Position numbers and translations under genes: made by a program. Positions 8,370 through 16,822 of a stretch of 64,000 bases of DNA are shown in pieces; the first letter of the stretch is position 1; the number at the start of each line of letters is the position of its first letter. A model generated the notes under the pieces. That model searched no databases. It saw nothing but the letters and a program-made list of their open reading frames with translations, and had not been told where the DNA came from. The DNA is from Paracoccaceae bacterium (lineage in GTDB: Bacteria > Pseudomonadota > Alphaproteobacteria > Rhodobacterales > Rhodobacteraceae), in NCBI GenBank assembly GCA_024304985.1, contig JAMWZC010000007.1, forward strand, positions 124,001-188,000, written 5' to 3'.

Positions 8370-8753
8370 ATGCCGCATATCACCATCGACTATTCGGCCA
8401 ATCTGGAGCCAGAGGTGGATATCGCCGCCCTCTGTGATCTATTGCGGCGTGCCGCCATTGAGACAGGTGAGTTTCCGGTGGCGGGTGTGCGGGTGCGCGC
8501 CTTTGCCGCCAGCCATGTCAGCATCGCTGATGGCAACCCGGATCATGGGTATATCGACATTGGCGTGCGGCTGCGCGGCGGGCGTGATTTGGCCACGCGG
8601 GAGCGGGCGACGGCGCATATTTTCGCTGCGGCTGAGGAGTTTTTGGCCCCGGTGATGGCGCGACGGTCTTTGGCGCTGTCGCTGGAGATGCGGGATATTG
8701 ATCCGGCGCTGTCGCCCAAGACTGGCTCGATCCGCGACCATTTGAAGGACTGA
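8370..8753 (+). CDS. hpaF: 5-carboxymethyl-2-hydroxymuconate delta-isomerase
   Basis: A 127-residue tautomerase-superfamily enzyme. It starts MPHITIDYSANLEP, so after Met removal Pro1 can act as the catalytic base, as in CHMI. Length and the conserved C-terminal stretch EMRDIDPALSPKTGSIRD fit HpaF. It isomerises 5-carboxymethyl-2-hydroxymuconate to 5-oxopent-3-ene-1,2,5-tricarboxylate in the homoprotocatechuate meta pathway. It is the first gene of the operon, with hpaE starting 4 bases after its stop. Confidence 0.93.
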   Translation: MPHITIDYSANLEPEVDIAALCDLLRRAAIETGEFPVAGVRVRAFAASHVSIADGNPDHGYIDIGVRLRGGRDLATRERATAHIFAAAEEFLAPVMARRSLALSLEMRDIDPALSPKTGSIRDHLKD

Positions 8754-8757
8754 TCTG

Positions 8758-10278
8758 ATGAGTGAGACCTCTGCGCTGGATGCGAATATGGCCAAGCTGC
8801 GCCCCATATTGGCGCGTATTGCCGCGACAGGTGTGATGAACCGGATCGGCGGGGTGGATTGTCCGGCATCAGATGGCGCGACCTTTGCCAATCATTCACC
8901 CGTCGATGAAAGCCTGATCTGTCAGGTGGCGCGGGGGACGGTTGCGGATATTGATGCAGCGGCGGCAGCGGCCAAGGCGGCGTTCCCGGCGTGGCGGGAT
9001 ATGGAGGCGGCGGCGCGGAAGAAAATCCTGCACAAGATCGCGGATGGGATCGTGGCGCGGGCCGAGGAGATTGCGCTGGCCGAGTGCTGGGATACCGGCC
9101 AGGCGTTGCGCTTCATGTCGAAGGCGGCATTGCGCGGGGCCGAGAATTTCCGGTTCTTCGCCGACAAGGCTCTGTCGGCGCGGGATGGGCAGCACCTGCC
9201 CTCGCCCACGCTCATGAACATCACCACCCGCGTGCCGATTGGCCCGGTGGGGGTGATCACGCCGTGGAACACGCCGTTCATGCTGTCCACATGGAAGATC
9301 GCGCCTGCGCTGGCGGCTGGCTGCACGGTGGTGCACAAACCCGCCGAGTTCAGCCCGGTGACAGCGCGTATCCTGCTGGAGATCGCCGAGGAGGCCGGTC
9401 TTCCGCCGGGGGTGTGGAACCTTGTCAACGGGTTGGGAGAGGAGGCAGGGCGCGCCCTGACCGAGCATCCCGATATCAAGGCGATAGCGTTTGTGGGAGA
9501 ATCCAAGACCGGTTCGATGATCATGAAGCAGGGGGCGGATACGCTCAAGCGGGTGCATTTCGAGTTGGGCGGGAAGAACCCGGTGATCGTGTTTGACGAT
9601 GTCGATCTGGACCGCGCGCTGGATGCGGCGATTTTCATGATCTATTCGCTGAATGGGGAGCGGTGCACATCGTCATCGCGGCTGCTGGTGCAATCCTCGA
9701 TCGCGGAAGCGTTTACCGCCAAGCTGATCGAGCGGGTCAACCAGATCAAGGTCGGGCATCCGCTGGACCCCGCGACCGAAGTGGGGCCGCTGATCCACAA
9801 GGTGCATTTCGACAAGGTATGCAGCTATTTCGACGTGGCGCGCAGCGAAGGGGCGATGATTGCCGCGGGGGGCGCGGCGCTGGATCAGCCGGGGCATTAT
9901 GTGCGTCCGACTCTGTTCACGGGCGCGCGGGCCGATATGCGGATCGCGCAGGAGGAGATTTTCGGGCCTGTGTTGACCGTGATCCCGTTTGAGACGGAGG
10001 CTGAGGCGTTGGAGATTGCCAATGGCGTGGCTTATGGGCTGACCGCCTATGTCTGGACCAATGACCTGACCCGCGCGCTGCGGGTGACACATGCGCTGGA
10101 AGCCGGGATGATCTGGGTGAATTCGGAGAATGTGCGTCACCTGCCCACGCCTTTCGGCGGGGTCAAGGCAAGCGGCATCGGGCGCGATGGCGGCGATTGG
10201 TCGTTTGATTTCTACATGGAGCAGAAACATATCGGTCTGGCCTTGGGCCAGCACCCCATCCCCCGGCTTGGCGCCTGA
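8758..10278 (+). CDS. hpaE: 5-carboxymethyl-2-hydroxymuconate-6-semialdehyde dehydrogenase
   Basis: A 506-residue NAD-dependent aldehyde dehydrogenase. The cofactor motif is TPWNTPFMLSTWK (~residue 166 onward), the general-base Glu is in HFELGGKNP (Glu269) and the nucleophile is in NGERCTSSSR (Cys303). The NGERCTS wording and placement between hpaF and hpaD identify it as HpaE, which oxidises the ring-cleavage semialdehyde. It shows no frameshift and is of normal length. Confidence 0.94.
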   Translation: MSETSALDANMAKLRPILARIAATGVMNRIGGVDCPASDGATFANHSPVDESLICQVARGTVADIDAAAAAAKAAFPAWRDMEAAARKKILHKIADGIVARAEEIALAECWDTGQALRFMSKAALRGAENFRFFADKALSARDGQHLPSPTLMNITTRVPIGPVGVITPWNTPFMLSTWKIAPALAAGCTVVHKPAEFSPVTARILLEIAEEAGLPPGVWNLVNGLGEEAGRALTEHPDIKAIAFVGESKTGSMIMKQGADTLKRVHFELGGKNPVIVFDDVDLDRALDAAIFMIYSLNGERCTSSSRLLVQSSIAEAFTAKLIERVNQIKVGHPLDPATEVGPLIHKVHFDKVCSYFDVARSEGAMIAAGGAALDQPGHYVRPTLFTGARADMRIAQEEIFGPVLTVIPFETEAEALEIANGVAYGLTAYVWTNDLTRALRVTHALEAGMIWVNSENVRHLPTPFGGVKASGIGRDGGDWSFDFYMEQKHIGLALGQHPIPRLGA

Positions 10279-10293
10279 GAAGGAGGATCACAG

Positions 10294-11274
10294 ATGCCCG
10301 TCCCCGCCCCGGTTCTTTACCCGCCTTTCAACATCGTCCGTCTGTCCCATGTGGAATACCGCGTGACCGATCTGGCAGCCTCGCGCGCGTTTTATGTGGA
10401 CACGCTTGGTTTGCAGGTCACGCATGAGGATGCGGAGACCATTTATTTAAGGGCGATGGAGGAGCGCGGGCACCATTGCATCGTGCTGCGCCGCGCGGAT
10501 GCGGCGAGCGTCGGTGTGCTGGGGTTCAAGCTGTTCGATCATCCCGATCTGGACAAGGCCGAGGCGTTCTTTCGGGGCAAGGGCTTGCCGGTGGAGTGGG
10601 TCGAGCGGCCCTTTGTCGGACGCGTGCTGCGGACCTGCGATCCGTTTGGCATTCCGCTGGAATTCTATGCGCGGATGGACCGCCTGCCGCCGATCCATCA
10701 GAAATACGCGCTGTATAAGGGTGTGAAGCCGCTACGGATCGACCATTTCAACATGTTTTCCAGCGATGTGGATGCCAGTGTCGCGTTCTATAACGAGATC
10801 GGGTTCCGCGTGACCGAGTATACCGAGGATGACGCGAGCGGGAAGCTGTGGGCGGCGTGGATGCATCGCAAGGGCGGGGTGCATGATGTTGCGTTCACCA
10901 ACGGGACCGGGCCACGCTTGCATCATACGGCGTTCTGGGTGCCCAATCCGCTGGCGATCATTGATCTGCTCGATCTGATGGCGACCACGGGATATGTCGC
11001 CAATATCGAGCGCGGGCCGGGGCGGCATGGAATTTCGAATGCGTTTTTCCTGTATATCCGCGACCCGGACGGGCACCGTATCGAGATTTATTGCTCGGAT
11101 TACCAAACGGTTGATCCCGATCTGGAGCCGATCCGCTGGAGCCTGACCGACCCGCAGCGCCAGACGCTGTGGGGGGCACCCGCGCCGCGTAGCTGGTTCG
11201 AGGAAGGCAGCTTGTTCGACGGCGTCGCGGTAGCGGAATCCGCGTTGAAGGCGCAGCCCATCATCGCGCCGTGA
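10294..11274 (+). CDS. hpaD: 3,4-dihydroxyphenylacetate (homoprotocatechuate) 2,3-dioxygenase
   Basis: A 326-residue extradiol dioxygenase of the vicinal oxygen chelate fold with two glyoxalase-like halves. The metal triad is visible in the C-terminal half: His151 (LRIDHFNMF), His210 or His211 (RLHHTAFW) and Glu264 (HRIEIY). The GPGRHGISNAF stretch is characteristic of homoprotocatechuate 2,3-dioxygenases. It cleaves the ring to 5-carboxymethyl-2-hydroxymuconate semialdehyde, the HpaE substrate. An AGGAGG lies upstream of the ATG at 10294. Confidence 0.94.
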   Translation: MPVPAPVLYPPFNIVRLSHVEYRVTDLAASRAFYVDTLGLQVTHEDAETIYLRAMEERGHHCIVLRRADAASVGVLGFKLFDHPDLDKAEAFFRGKGLPVEWVERPFVGRVLRTCDPFGIPLEFYARMDRLPPIHQKYALYKGVKPLRIDHFNMFSSDVDASVAFYNEIGFRVTEYTEDDASGKLWAAWMHRKGGVHDVAFTNGTGPRLHHTAFWVPNPLAIIDLLDLMATTGYVANIERGPGRHGISNAFFLYIRDPDGHRIEIYCSDYQTVDPDLEPIRWSLTDPQRQTLWGAPAPRSWFEEGSLFDGVAVAESALKAQPIIAP

Positions 11275-11295
11275 ACCTGCGGTGACGGCGGGTTT

Positions 11296-11330
11296 GAGTA
11301 TTTTTGGCAAGATGAAGCAGGGGGCAGCGC
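11296..11330. repeat. Second copy of the intergenic repeat motif, upstream of hpaG
   Basis: The 57-base gap between hpaD and hpaG holds GAGTATTTTTGGCAAGATGA (from 11296), which matches the reverse complement of 7735-7755 at 15 of 19 aligned positions. It is followed by GGGGGCAGCGC (11320-11330), an 11-base string that also occurs at 7787-7797. The G-run here probably doubles as the ribosome binding site for hpaG (ATG at 11332). Confidence 0.55.
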
Positions 11331-11331
11331 G

Positions 11332-12189
11332 ATGCGGTTTGCGACGGTAAGGGCCGAGGGGCGGCAGCTTTATGGGGCTGTGGTTGAGGGTGGCTTTGTG
11401 GCGTTGTCGGGCGACTTTCCGCAGTGGCCCAGCTTGCGTGAGGTGATCGCGGCGGATGGGTTGGGCGCGCTGGAGGCGGCGGCTAAGGGGCGCACGGTGA
11501 CGCATCCTGAGGGTGGTTTTGATTGGGACCTGCCGATCCCTGCACCTGAGAAGATCATCTGCGTGGGGGTGAATTTCCCCGACCGCAATGCCGAGTATAA
11601 GGACGGGCAAGAGGCGCCGCCCAACATGTCGTTGTTCATCCGCTTTGCGCGGTCCTTTACCGGGCATGGGCAGGCATTGATCAGGCCGCCCGAGACGCCG
11701 CAGCTGGATTATGAGGGCGAGATTGCCGTGGTGATCGGCAAGGGCGGGCGGCGGATCGCGGAAGATCAGGCGCTGGATCATGTTGCGGCGCTGAGCCTGT
11801 GCAACGAGGGCACGTTGCGCGATTGGGTGCGCCATGCGAAATTCAACGTGACGCAGGGCAAGAATTGGGACCGCTCCGGCGCGATGGGGCCTTGGCTGGT
11901 GCCATTTACGGACCCCGCGCAGATTCTCGACGTGCATTTGCAGACGCGGGTGAATGGCGAGGTCCGGCAGGATGATCGCACGGGGCGGATGCTGTTCCCG
12001 GTGGCGCGGCAGATCGCCTATATCTCGACCTTCACGACACTTGTGCCGGGCGACATCATCGTGACGGGGACGCCCACGGGGGCGGGGGCGCGGTTTGATC
12101 CGCCGCGCTATCTGGTGCCCGGCGATGTGATCGAGGTGGAGGCCGAGGGGATCGGAGTGCTGCGCAATACCGTGGAGGATGAGGCATGA
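11332..12189 (+). CDS. hpaG: 5-oxopent-3-ene-1,2,5-tricarboxylate decarboxylase / HHDD isomerase (FAH family)
   Basis: A 285-residue fumarylacetoacetate hydrolase-fold enzyme. It carries the family motifs CVGVNFPDRNAEYKDG, the metal-binding LDYEGEIAVVIGKGG, WDRSGAMGPWLVP and IVTGTPTGAG. E. coli HpaG is a tandem fusion of two such domains, while this is a single-domain version, common outside enterobacteria. It would decarboxylate and isomerise the HpaF product to 2-oxohept-3-ene-1,7-dioate. Its stop overlaps hpaH by four bases. A general FAH-family hydrolase is the alternative, but the context favours HpaG. Confidence 0.9.
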   Translation: MRFATVRAEGRQLYGAVVEGGFVALSGDFPQWPSLREVIAADGLGALEAAAKGRTVTHPEGGFDWDLPIPAPEKIICVGVNFPDRNAEYKDGQEAPPNMSLFIRFARSFTGHGQALIRPPETPQLDYEGEIAVVIGKGGRRIAEDQALDHVAALSLCNEGTLRDWVRHAKFNVTQGKNWDRSGAMGPWLVPFTDPAQILDVHLQTRVNGEVRQDDRTGRMLFPVARQIAYISTFTTLVPGDIIVTGTPTGAGARFDPPRYLVPGDVIEVEAEGIGVLRNTVEDEA

Positions 12190-12992
12190 CTGAGGCAGAG
12201 ATCGCGGCGGCGGGTGAGGCGCTGTTTCAGGCGGAAGTGACAGGGCGGCAGATCGGTTTGTTGTCGATCGCGCATCCCGGCATGACGATGGATGATGCCT
12301 ATGGCGTGCAGAAGGCGCTGGTGGCGCGGCGGCTGGCGGCGGGGCGACGGGTGATCGGGTGGAAGATTGGCCTCACGTCACGCGCGATGCAGGCGGCGCT
12401 GAACATCGATATCCCCGACAGCGGGGTGTTGATGGATGACATGGGTTTTGACAGCGGGGCCGTGATCCCGCGCGAGCGGTTCATCCAGCCGCGGGTCGAG
12501 GCGGAAATTGCGTTCGTGATGAAAGCGCCTTTGGCGGGCGGATCGGTGACGCGCGCCGATGTGGTGGCGGCGACAGATTATGTGACGCCTGCGCTGGAGA
12601 TATTGGACACGCGCATCCTGCGGGCTGATCCTGCCACGGGGCAGACGCGGCGGATCTTTGATACCATTGCCGACAATGCCGCCAATGCGGGGATCGTGAC
12701 GGGATCGCAGCGCCATGCGGTGGACGCGGTCGATCTGCGCTGGGTGGGCGCGATCCTGACGCGGGATGGAGAGGTCGAGGAGACGGGGCTGGGCGCCGGG
12801 GTCCTGAACGATCCGGTCGAGGCGGTGGTCTGGCTGGCGCGGCGGATGGCGCTGTATGGGCAGCGAATCGAGGCGGGACAGGTGATCCTGTCGGGCAGCT
12901 TCATCCGGCCTGTGGAATGTCCGCGCGGTTGCCGGATCGCGGCGGATTTCGGCGATTTCGGGCAGGTCGCGGTGGCGTTTGCGGCGACCTGA
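12186..12992 (+). CDS. hpaH: 2-oxo-hept-4-ene-1,7-dioate hydratase
   Basis: A 268-residue hydratase of the MhpD/HpaH family. Characteristic are GWKIGLTSRAMQAALNID, SGVLMDDMGFDSG, QPRVEAEIAFVMK and LSGSFIRPVECPRG. It adds water to the HpaG product, giving 4-hydroxy-2-oxoheptanedioate. The next step would be the aldolase HpaI, which is not in this window, so hpaI must be elsewhere or replaced. It is coupled to hpaG by an ATGA overlap and is the last gene of the hpa operon. Confidence 0.93.
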   Translation: MTEAEIAAAGEALFQAEVTGRQIGLLSIAHPGMTMDDAYGVQKALVARRLAAGRRVIGWKIGLTSRAMQAALNIDIPDSGVLMDDMGFDSGAVIPRERFIQPRVEAEIAFVMKAPLAGGSVTRADVVAATDYVTPALEILDTRILRADPATGQTRRIFDTIADNAANAGIVTGSQRHAVDAVDLRWVGAILTRDGEVEETGLGAGVLNDPVEAVVWLARRMALYGQRIEAGQVILSGSFIRPVECPRGCRIAADFGDFGQVAVAFAAT

Positions 12993-13300
12993 CGGGGCTG
13001 TGCGCGGGGCGCAATCGTGGCCCGCGCAACCGGCCTTTGTCCGCAATGCAGAATTTTATCCCGAAAATGCGTATTCCGCTGCGTCAGGCAGGGGCAAATC
13101 TGTTGACGGATTTGGGTAAACATGGAGAGGTAGGGCCAGTTTGAGGTCGCTGCCTGTTCCACCATTGGATGCAGGATCACATCACCTCGGACCCCGCACC
13201 GGACCTTTTGGAGGAGGGCCGTTCGCAGGGCAAAAGAATAACGGCGCAAAGCCGGGGCACTCTGCACCACAAGCGGGGGCCGCAAAACAGGGAGGATCGC
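12993..13300. other. 308-bp intergenic region between hpaH and livH
   Basis: No convincing gene is seen. A 7-bp GC stem (GCGCGGG at 13002-13008 with CCCGCGC at 13021-13027) sits 10 bases after the hpaH stop and could be a weak terminator without a T-run. A -35-like TTGACG at 13103-13108 may belong to the liv operon promoter, but no matching -10 is clear. An open frame from an ATG at 13169 runs into livH but has no family-like sequence before 13301. Confidence 0.5.
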
Positions 13301-14176
13301 GTGGAGGTTTTGCAACTTCTGATCAGCGGGCTTGCGAATGGCTGTGTCTACGGCCTGATCGCGCTGGGCTTTGTGCTGATCTACAAGGCCACGGAGGCCG
13401 TGAATTTCGCGCAAGGCGATTTCATGATGCTGGGGGCTTTCGTGACCCTTGGGCTGGTCAATCCCGAATATGCGGGCATTCCGTTCTGGCTGGCGCTGCC
13501 TTTGGTGTTCATCATCATGGGTCTGCTGGGCTATCTGCTGGATATCGTGGTGCTGCGGGCGGTCTTTGGCCAAAGCCAGGTGGCGGTGATCATCGTGACC
13601 ATCGCCTTGGGTTTCGTGATCCGGTTTGCGGTGGGCGAGATCTGGGGGCATGAGCCGCAATCGCTACGCTCGCCACTGGCCTTGGGCGATGTGCGGATCG
13701 GGGATCTGGTGCTGGGTCTGGCGGATATTGCCGTGATCATCGTCACATTGATCATGACCTTGCTGCTGTGGCAGTTCTTTCAGCATACCAAGATGGGGCT
13801 TGCGATGCAGGCGGCCAGCCAGAACCAGATGGCGGCCTATTACATGGGGATTCCTGTCAAGCGGATACAGGGCATGGTCTGGGCCTTGGCGGGGATCGTG
13901 GCGGCGGTTGCGGGTATCCTCTACGCCTCAAAGGGGGCGCTTGATCCGACCGCGGGCTTCATCGGGATCAAGGCCTTTGCCGCAGCGGTGATCGGCGGGT
14001 TCGGGAGTTTGCCGGGCGCGTTGCTGGGTGGGCTGATCGTTGGTGTGATCGAGCCTTTCGCCGCGCGCTACCTGCCACCGGGCTGGAGCCAGATCGCGCC
14101 CTATGCGCTGCTGATCGCGGTCCTGCTGTTCCGCCCCCACGGCCTGTTCGCGCAGGTCCGAGCGAAGAAGGTGTGA
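13301..14176 (+). CDS. livH: Branched-chain amino acid/aromatic acid ABC transporter permease (LivH type)
   Basis: A 291-residue inner-membrane permease of the LivH family. It begins with a GTG start (VEVLQLLISGLANGCVYGLI) preceded by GGAGGA four bases before. It contains the family stretch EAVNFAQGDFMMLGAF and the conserved cytoplasmic loop MQAASQNQMAAYYMGI, and about eight hydrophobic segments. It is the first gene of livHMGF-acs-livK. Because the operon follows the hpa genes and contains an acyl-CoA synthetase, an aromatic or aliphatic acid is as likely a substrate as an amino acid. Confidence 0.92.
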   Translation: MEVLQLLISGLANGCVYGLIALGFVLIYKATEAVNFAQGDFMMLGAFVTLGLVNPEYAGIPFWLALPLVFIIMGLLGYLLDIVVLRAVFGQSQVAVIIVTIALGFVIRFAVGEIWGHEPQSLRSPLALGDVRIGDLVLGLADIAVIIVTLIMTLLLWQFFQHTKMGLAMQAASQNQMAAYYMGIPVKRIQGMVWALAGIVAAVAGILYASKGALDPTAGFIGIKAFAAAVIGGFGSLPGALLGGLIVGVIEPFAARYLPPGWSQIAPYALLIAVLLFRPHGLFAQVRAKKV

Positions 14177-14180
14177 TGCG

Positions 14181-15263
14181 ATGAAGTTTCATTTCAAGAC
14201 AGATTACGATCAGGACATCCGCCTGTTCCCGGACTGGTGGAATTTCACCCTTTATGCCGCTTTGCTGGTGCTGGCGCTGGCCTTGCCGCTGCTGATTGAT
14301 CCGTTCTTTCTGGGTGAGGCGACGAACGTGCTGATCTGGGCGATTGCCGGGTTGGGGCTGATGCTGCTGACCGGGCAGACCGGACAGGTGAGCCTTGGCC
14401 ATTCGGCTTTTATGGCCTTGGGATGTTATTCCTGCGTGCTGATGATGGAAGCGAATGTGCCCTTCGTGCTGGCCTTCCTGCTGGCGGGGGTCATTACCGG
14501 CGTCGTGGGTGCGCTGATCGCCATTCCGGCGCTGAAACTGCATGGGGTGTATCTGGCGATTGCGACGCTGGCACTGGCGATTCTGGCCGATGACATCATC
14601 GTTCTGTTGAAGGAATGGACCGACGGGGTGAATGGCAAGATGTCGCCGCCGATTGATCTGTTCGGCTATGAGATCAACCGCTGGAACAACCCGGTCGAAT
14701 GGTACTATCTGGTGCTGGTCGTCGTGCTGATGGTCACGCTGTTTTATCGCAACCTGCTGCGGGCGCCGCTGGGCCGGGCCTTTGCCGCCGTGCGCGACAG
14801 CGAGATTTCGGCGCAGGCCATGGGCGTGAACGTGGCGCAGACCAAGACCATCGCTTTCGGGATTTCCTGTGCGATCACTGGCTTGGGTGGCGCGCTGATG
14901 GGGCTGTTCGCAGGGGCGTTCAACAACGAGACCTTCAATTTCCTGCTGTCGATCCAATTGCTGATGATGATCGTGGTGGGGGGGCTTGGCTTTATCCACG
15001 GGGCATTTCTGGGCGCGGTGGTGATCGCCTTCCTGCCGCAGGTGTTGTCGATGACCACCGATCTGTTCGGGCGTGGCGTGGCCATTCCGGGGCTGGAGTC
15101 GGGGGTCTTCGGCGTGATCCTGATCCTGTTCATCCTGTTCGAACCCATGGGGCTTTATGGGCGCTGGCTGAAGATCAGGGTGTTTCTTGAGCTGTTCCCC
15201 TTTGCGCGCAAGGACATGTTCAAGCGGCAGAAAAGCTACCTCAAGACGGAGCGGCTGAGATGA
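14181..15263 (+). CDS. livM: Branched-chain/aromatic acid ABC transporter permease (LivM type)
   Basis: A 360-residue second permease of the HAAT family. Seen are the LivM hallmarks GLGLMLLTGQTGQVSLGHSA near residue 60, the transporter loop AVRDSEISAQAMGVN and a C-terminal GVFGVILILFILFEPMGLYG. The N-terminal ~20 residues (FKTDYDQDIRLFPDWW) are a hydrophilic cytoplasmic extension. It pairs with LivH to form the channel, and its stop overlaps livG by four bases. Confidence 0.92.
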   Translation: MKFHFKTDYDQDIRLFPDWWNFTLYAALLVLALALPLLIDPFFLGEATNVLIWAIAGLGLMLLTGQTGQVSLGHSAFMALGCYSCVLMMEANVPFVLAFLLAGVITGVVGALIAIPALKLHGVYLAIATLALAILADDIIVLLKEWTDGVNGKMSPPIDLFGYEINRWNNPVEWYYLVLVVVLMVTLFYRNLLRAPLGRAFAAVRDSEISAQAMGVNVAQTKTIAFGISCAITGLGGALMGLFAGAFNNETFNFLLSIQLLMMIVVGGLGFIHGAFLGAVVIAFLPQVLSMTTDLFGRGVAIPGLESGVFGVILILFILFEPMGLYGRWLKIRVFLELFPFARKDMFKRQKSYLKTERLR

Positions 15264-16048
15264 GTTTGCTGGAGATTGACAGCGTCACGCTGAAATTCGG
15301 CGGCGTCACGGCGGTGAACAACCTGTCGATGCGGGTCGAGGAAGGGCAGGTTTTCGCGCTGGTCGGGCCGAACGGGGCGGGCAAGTCGACCGTGTTCAAC
15401 CTGATCTCGCGGTTCTATACGCCGGTGAACGGGTCCATCACCTTTGACGGCAAGGACGTGCTGAAGATGGCGCCGCATGAGGTGCCCAATCTGGGCATCG
15501 CGCGGACCTTCCAGAATATCGAGCTTTTTCATCAGGCGACGGTGTTGCAGAACCTGCTGGTCGGGCGGCACAGGCATCGGCAGACGAACATGATCGCGCA
15601 GATGCTGCATCTGCCGTCGGTGCGGGCCGAGGAGCGGGCGCATCGCCATGCGGTCGAGGAGGTGATCGACTTTCTGGACCTGCAACCCTATCGCAACAGC
15701 CGCATCGCGGGCCTGCCTTACGGCGTGCGCAAGGTGGTGGAACTGGGGCGGGCGCTGGCGTCAAAGCCGCGGCTTCTGTTGCTGGATGAGCCCGCCTCGG
15801 GCCTGTCGGTCGAGGAGACGCAGAACATGCGCTGGTGGATCGACGATATCCGTCGCCAGATGGGGATCACCGTGCTGATGGTCGAACATGATATGGGGCT
15901 GGTCAGCAAGGTCTGTGACCGCGTGCTGGCGCTGGCCGATGGCGCGAAACTGGCGGAAGGCACGCCCGCCGAGGTGCAGTCGCATCCGAAGGTGATCGAA
16001 GCCTATCTGGGCACGAATGCCGTCAGCAAGGGAGGTAAGGTGGCATGA
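15260..16048 (+). CDS. livG: ABC transporter ATP-binding protein LivG
   Basis: A 262-residue ATPase. Walker A is GPNGAGKST (residues 36-44), Walker B is RLLLLDEPASGL and the H-loop His is in LMVEHDMGL. The signature motif is degenerate (LPYGVRKVVELGRALA), which is usual for the LivG branch. It contains the LivG-type IARTFQNIELF segment. It overlaps livM and livF by four bases each, so all subunits are translated from one message. Confidence 0.93.
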   Translation: MSLLEIDSVTLKFGGVTAVNNLSMRVEEGQVFALVGPNGAGKSTVFNLISRFYTPVNGSITFDGKDVLKMAPHEVPNLGIARTFQNIELFHQATVLQNLLVGRHRHRQTNMIAQMLHLPSVRAEERAHRHAVEEVIDFLDLQPYRNSRIAGLPYGVRKVVELGRALASKPRLLLLDEPASGLSVEETQNMRWWIDDIRRQMGITVLMVEHDMGLVSKVCDRVLALADGAKLAEGTPAEVQSHPKVIEAYLGTNAVSKGGKVA

Positions 16049-16818
16049 GTGACCTGCTGCTGGAAGTGCGCAACCTTGAGACTTTCTATGGCCCGATCAT
16101 GGCGATCCGGGGCGTCAGTCTTGAGGTGCACAAGGGCCGCGTGGTGACCGTGCTGGGGGCCAATGGTGCGGGCAAGACGACGCTGCTCAAAACGATTTCC
16201 GGGATCATGGACCCGGAAAAGGGCAAGATCATCTTCGAGGGGCAGGAGATTCAGGGCTGGGAGCCGCACCGGGTGGTGCGCGCCGGGATCGTGCATGTGC
16301 CCGAGGGGCGCGAGGTGTTTCCCCTGCTGACGGTCGAGGAAAATCTGGCGCTGGGGGCCTATACCCGCAGCGACAAGGCCGAAATCGCGCGGGACCGGGA
16401 TCTGGTGTTCAACTATTTCCCGATATTGGCCGAACGGCGCAAGCAGGAGGCGGGCACCCTGTCGGGCGGGCAGCAGCAGATGCTGGCCATCGGGCGCGGG
16501 TTGATGCTGCGGCCCAAGATCATGTTGCTGGATGAGCCCAGCCTTGGACTGTCGCCCCTGCTGACGCAGGAGATTTTCGCCATCCTCAAGCGGCTGAACA
16601 AGGACGAGGGCGTGACGATGATGCTGGTGGAACAGAACGCCGCCGTCGCGCTGGATCTGGCGGATGATGGCTATGTCATGGAGTTGGGACGGATCGTGAT
16701 GTCGGGCACGGCTGATCGTCTGGCCGCGTCCGAGGATATCCAGAGCTTCTATCTGGGCCATGACACCGAAGGGGCGCGCGGTGAGCGCCGCTGGAAGCGC
16801 AAGAAGACATGGAGGTAA
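16045..16818 (+). CDS. livF: ABC transporter ATP-binding protein LivF
   Basis: A 257-residue ATPase with Walker A GANGAGKTT (38-46), signature LSGGQQQMLAIGRGLM, Walker B IMLLDEPSLGL and H-loop-equivalent MMLVEQNAAVAL. VPEGREVFPLLTVEENL is typical of LivF. The C-terminus is extended by a basic tail (GARGERRWKRKKTWR) beyond the usual ~235 residues. It is the second ATPase of the LivGF heterodimer. Confidence 0.93.
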   Translation: MSDLLLEVRNLETFYGPIMAIRGVSLEVHKGRVVTVLGANGAGKTTLLKTISGIMDPEKGKIIFEGQEIQGWEPHRVVRAGIVHVPEGREVFPLLTVEENLALGAYTRSDKAEIARDRDLVFNYFPILAERRKQEAGTLSGGQQQMLAIGRGLMLRPKIMLLDEPSLGLSPLLTQEIFAILKRLNKDEGVTMMLVEQNAAVALDLADDGYVMELGRIVMSGTADRLAASEDIQSFYLGHDTEGARGERRWKRKKTWR

Positions 16819-16822
16819 GGGC

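Noticed and set aside
13169-13300. An upstream ATG extending livH by 44 residues
   Set aside because: The added sequence is hydrophilic and unlike LivH. A GGAGGA and GTG at 13301 give the normal N-terminus.
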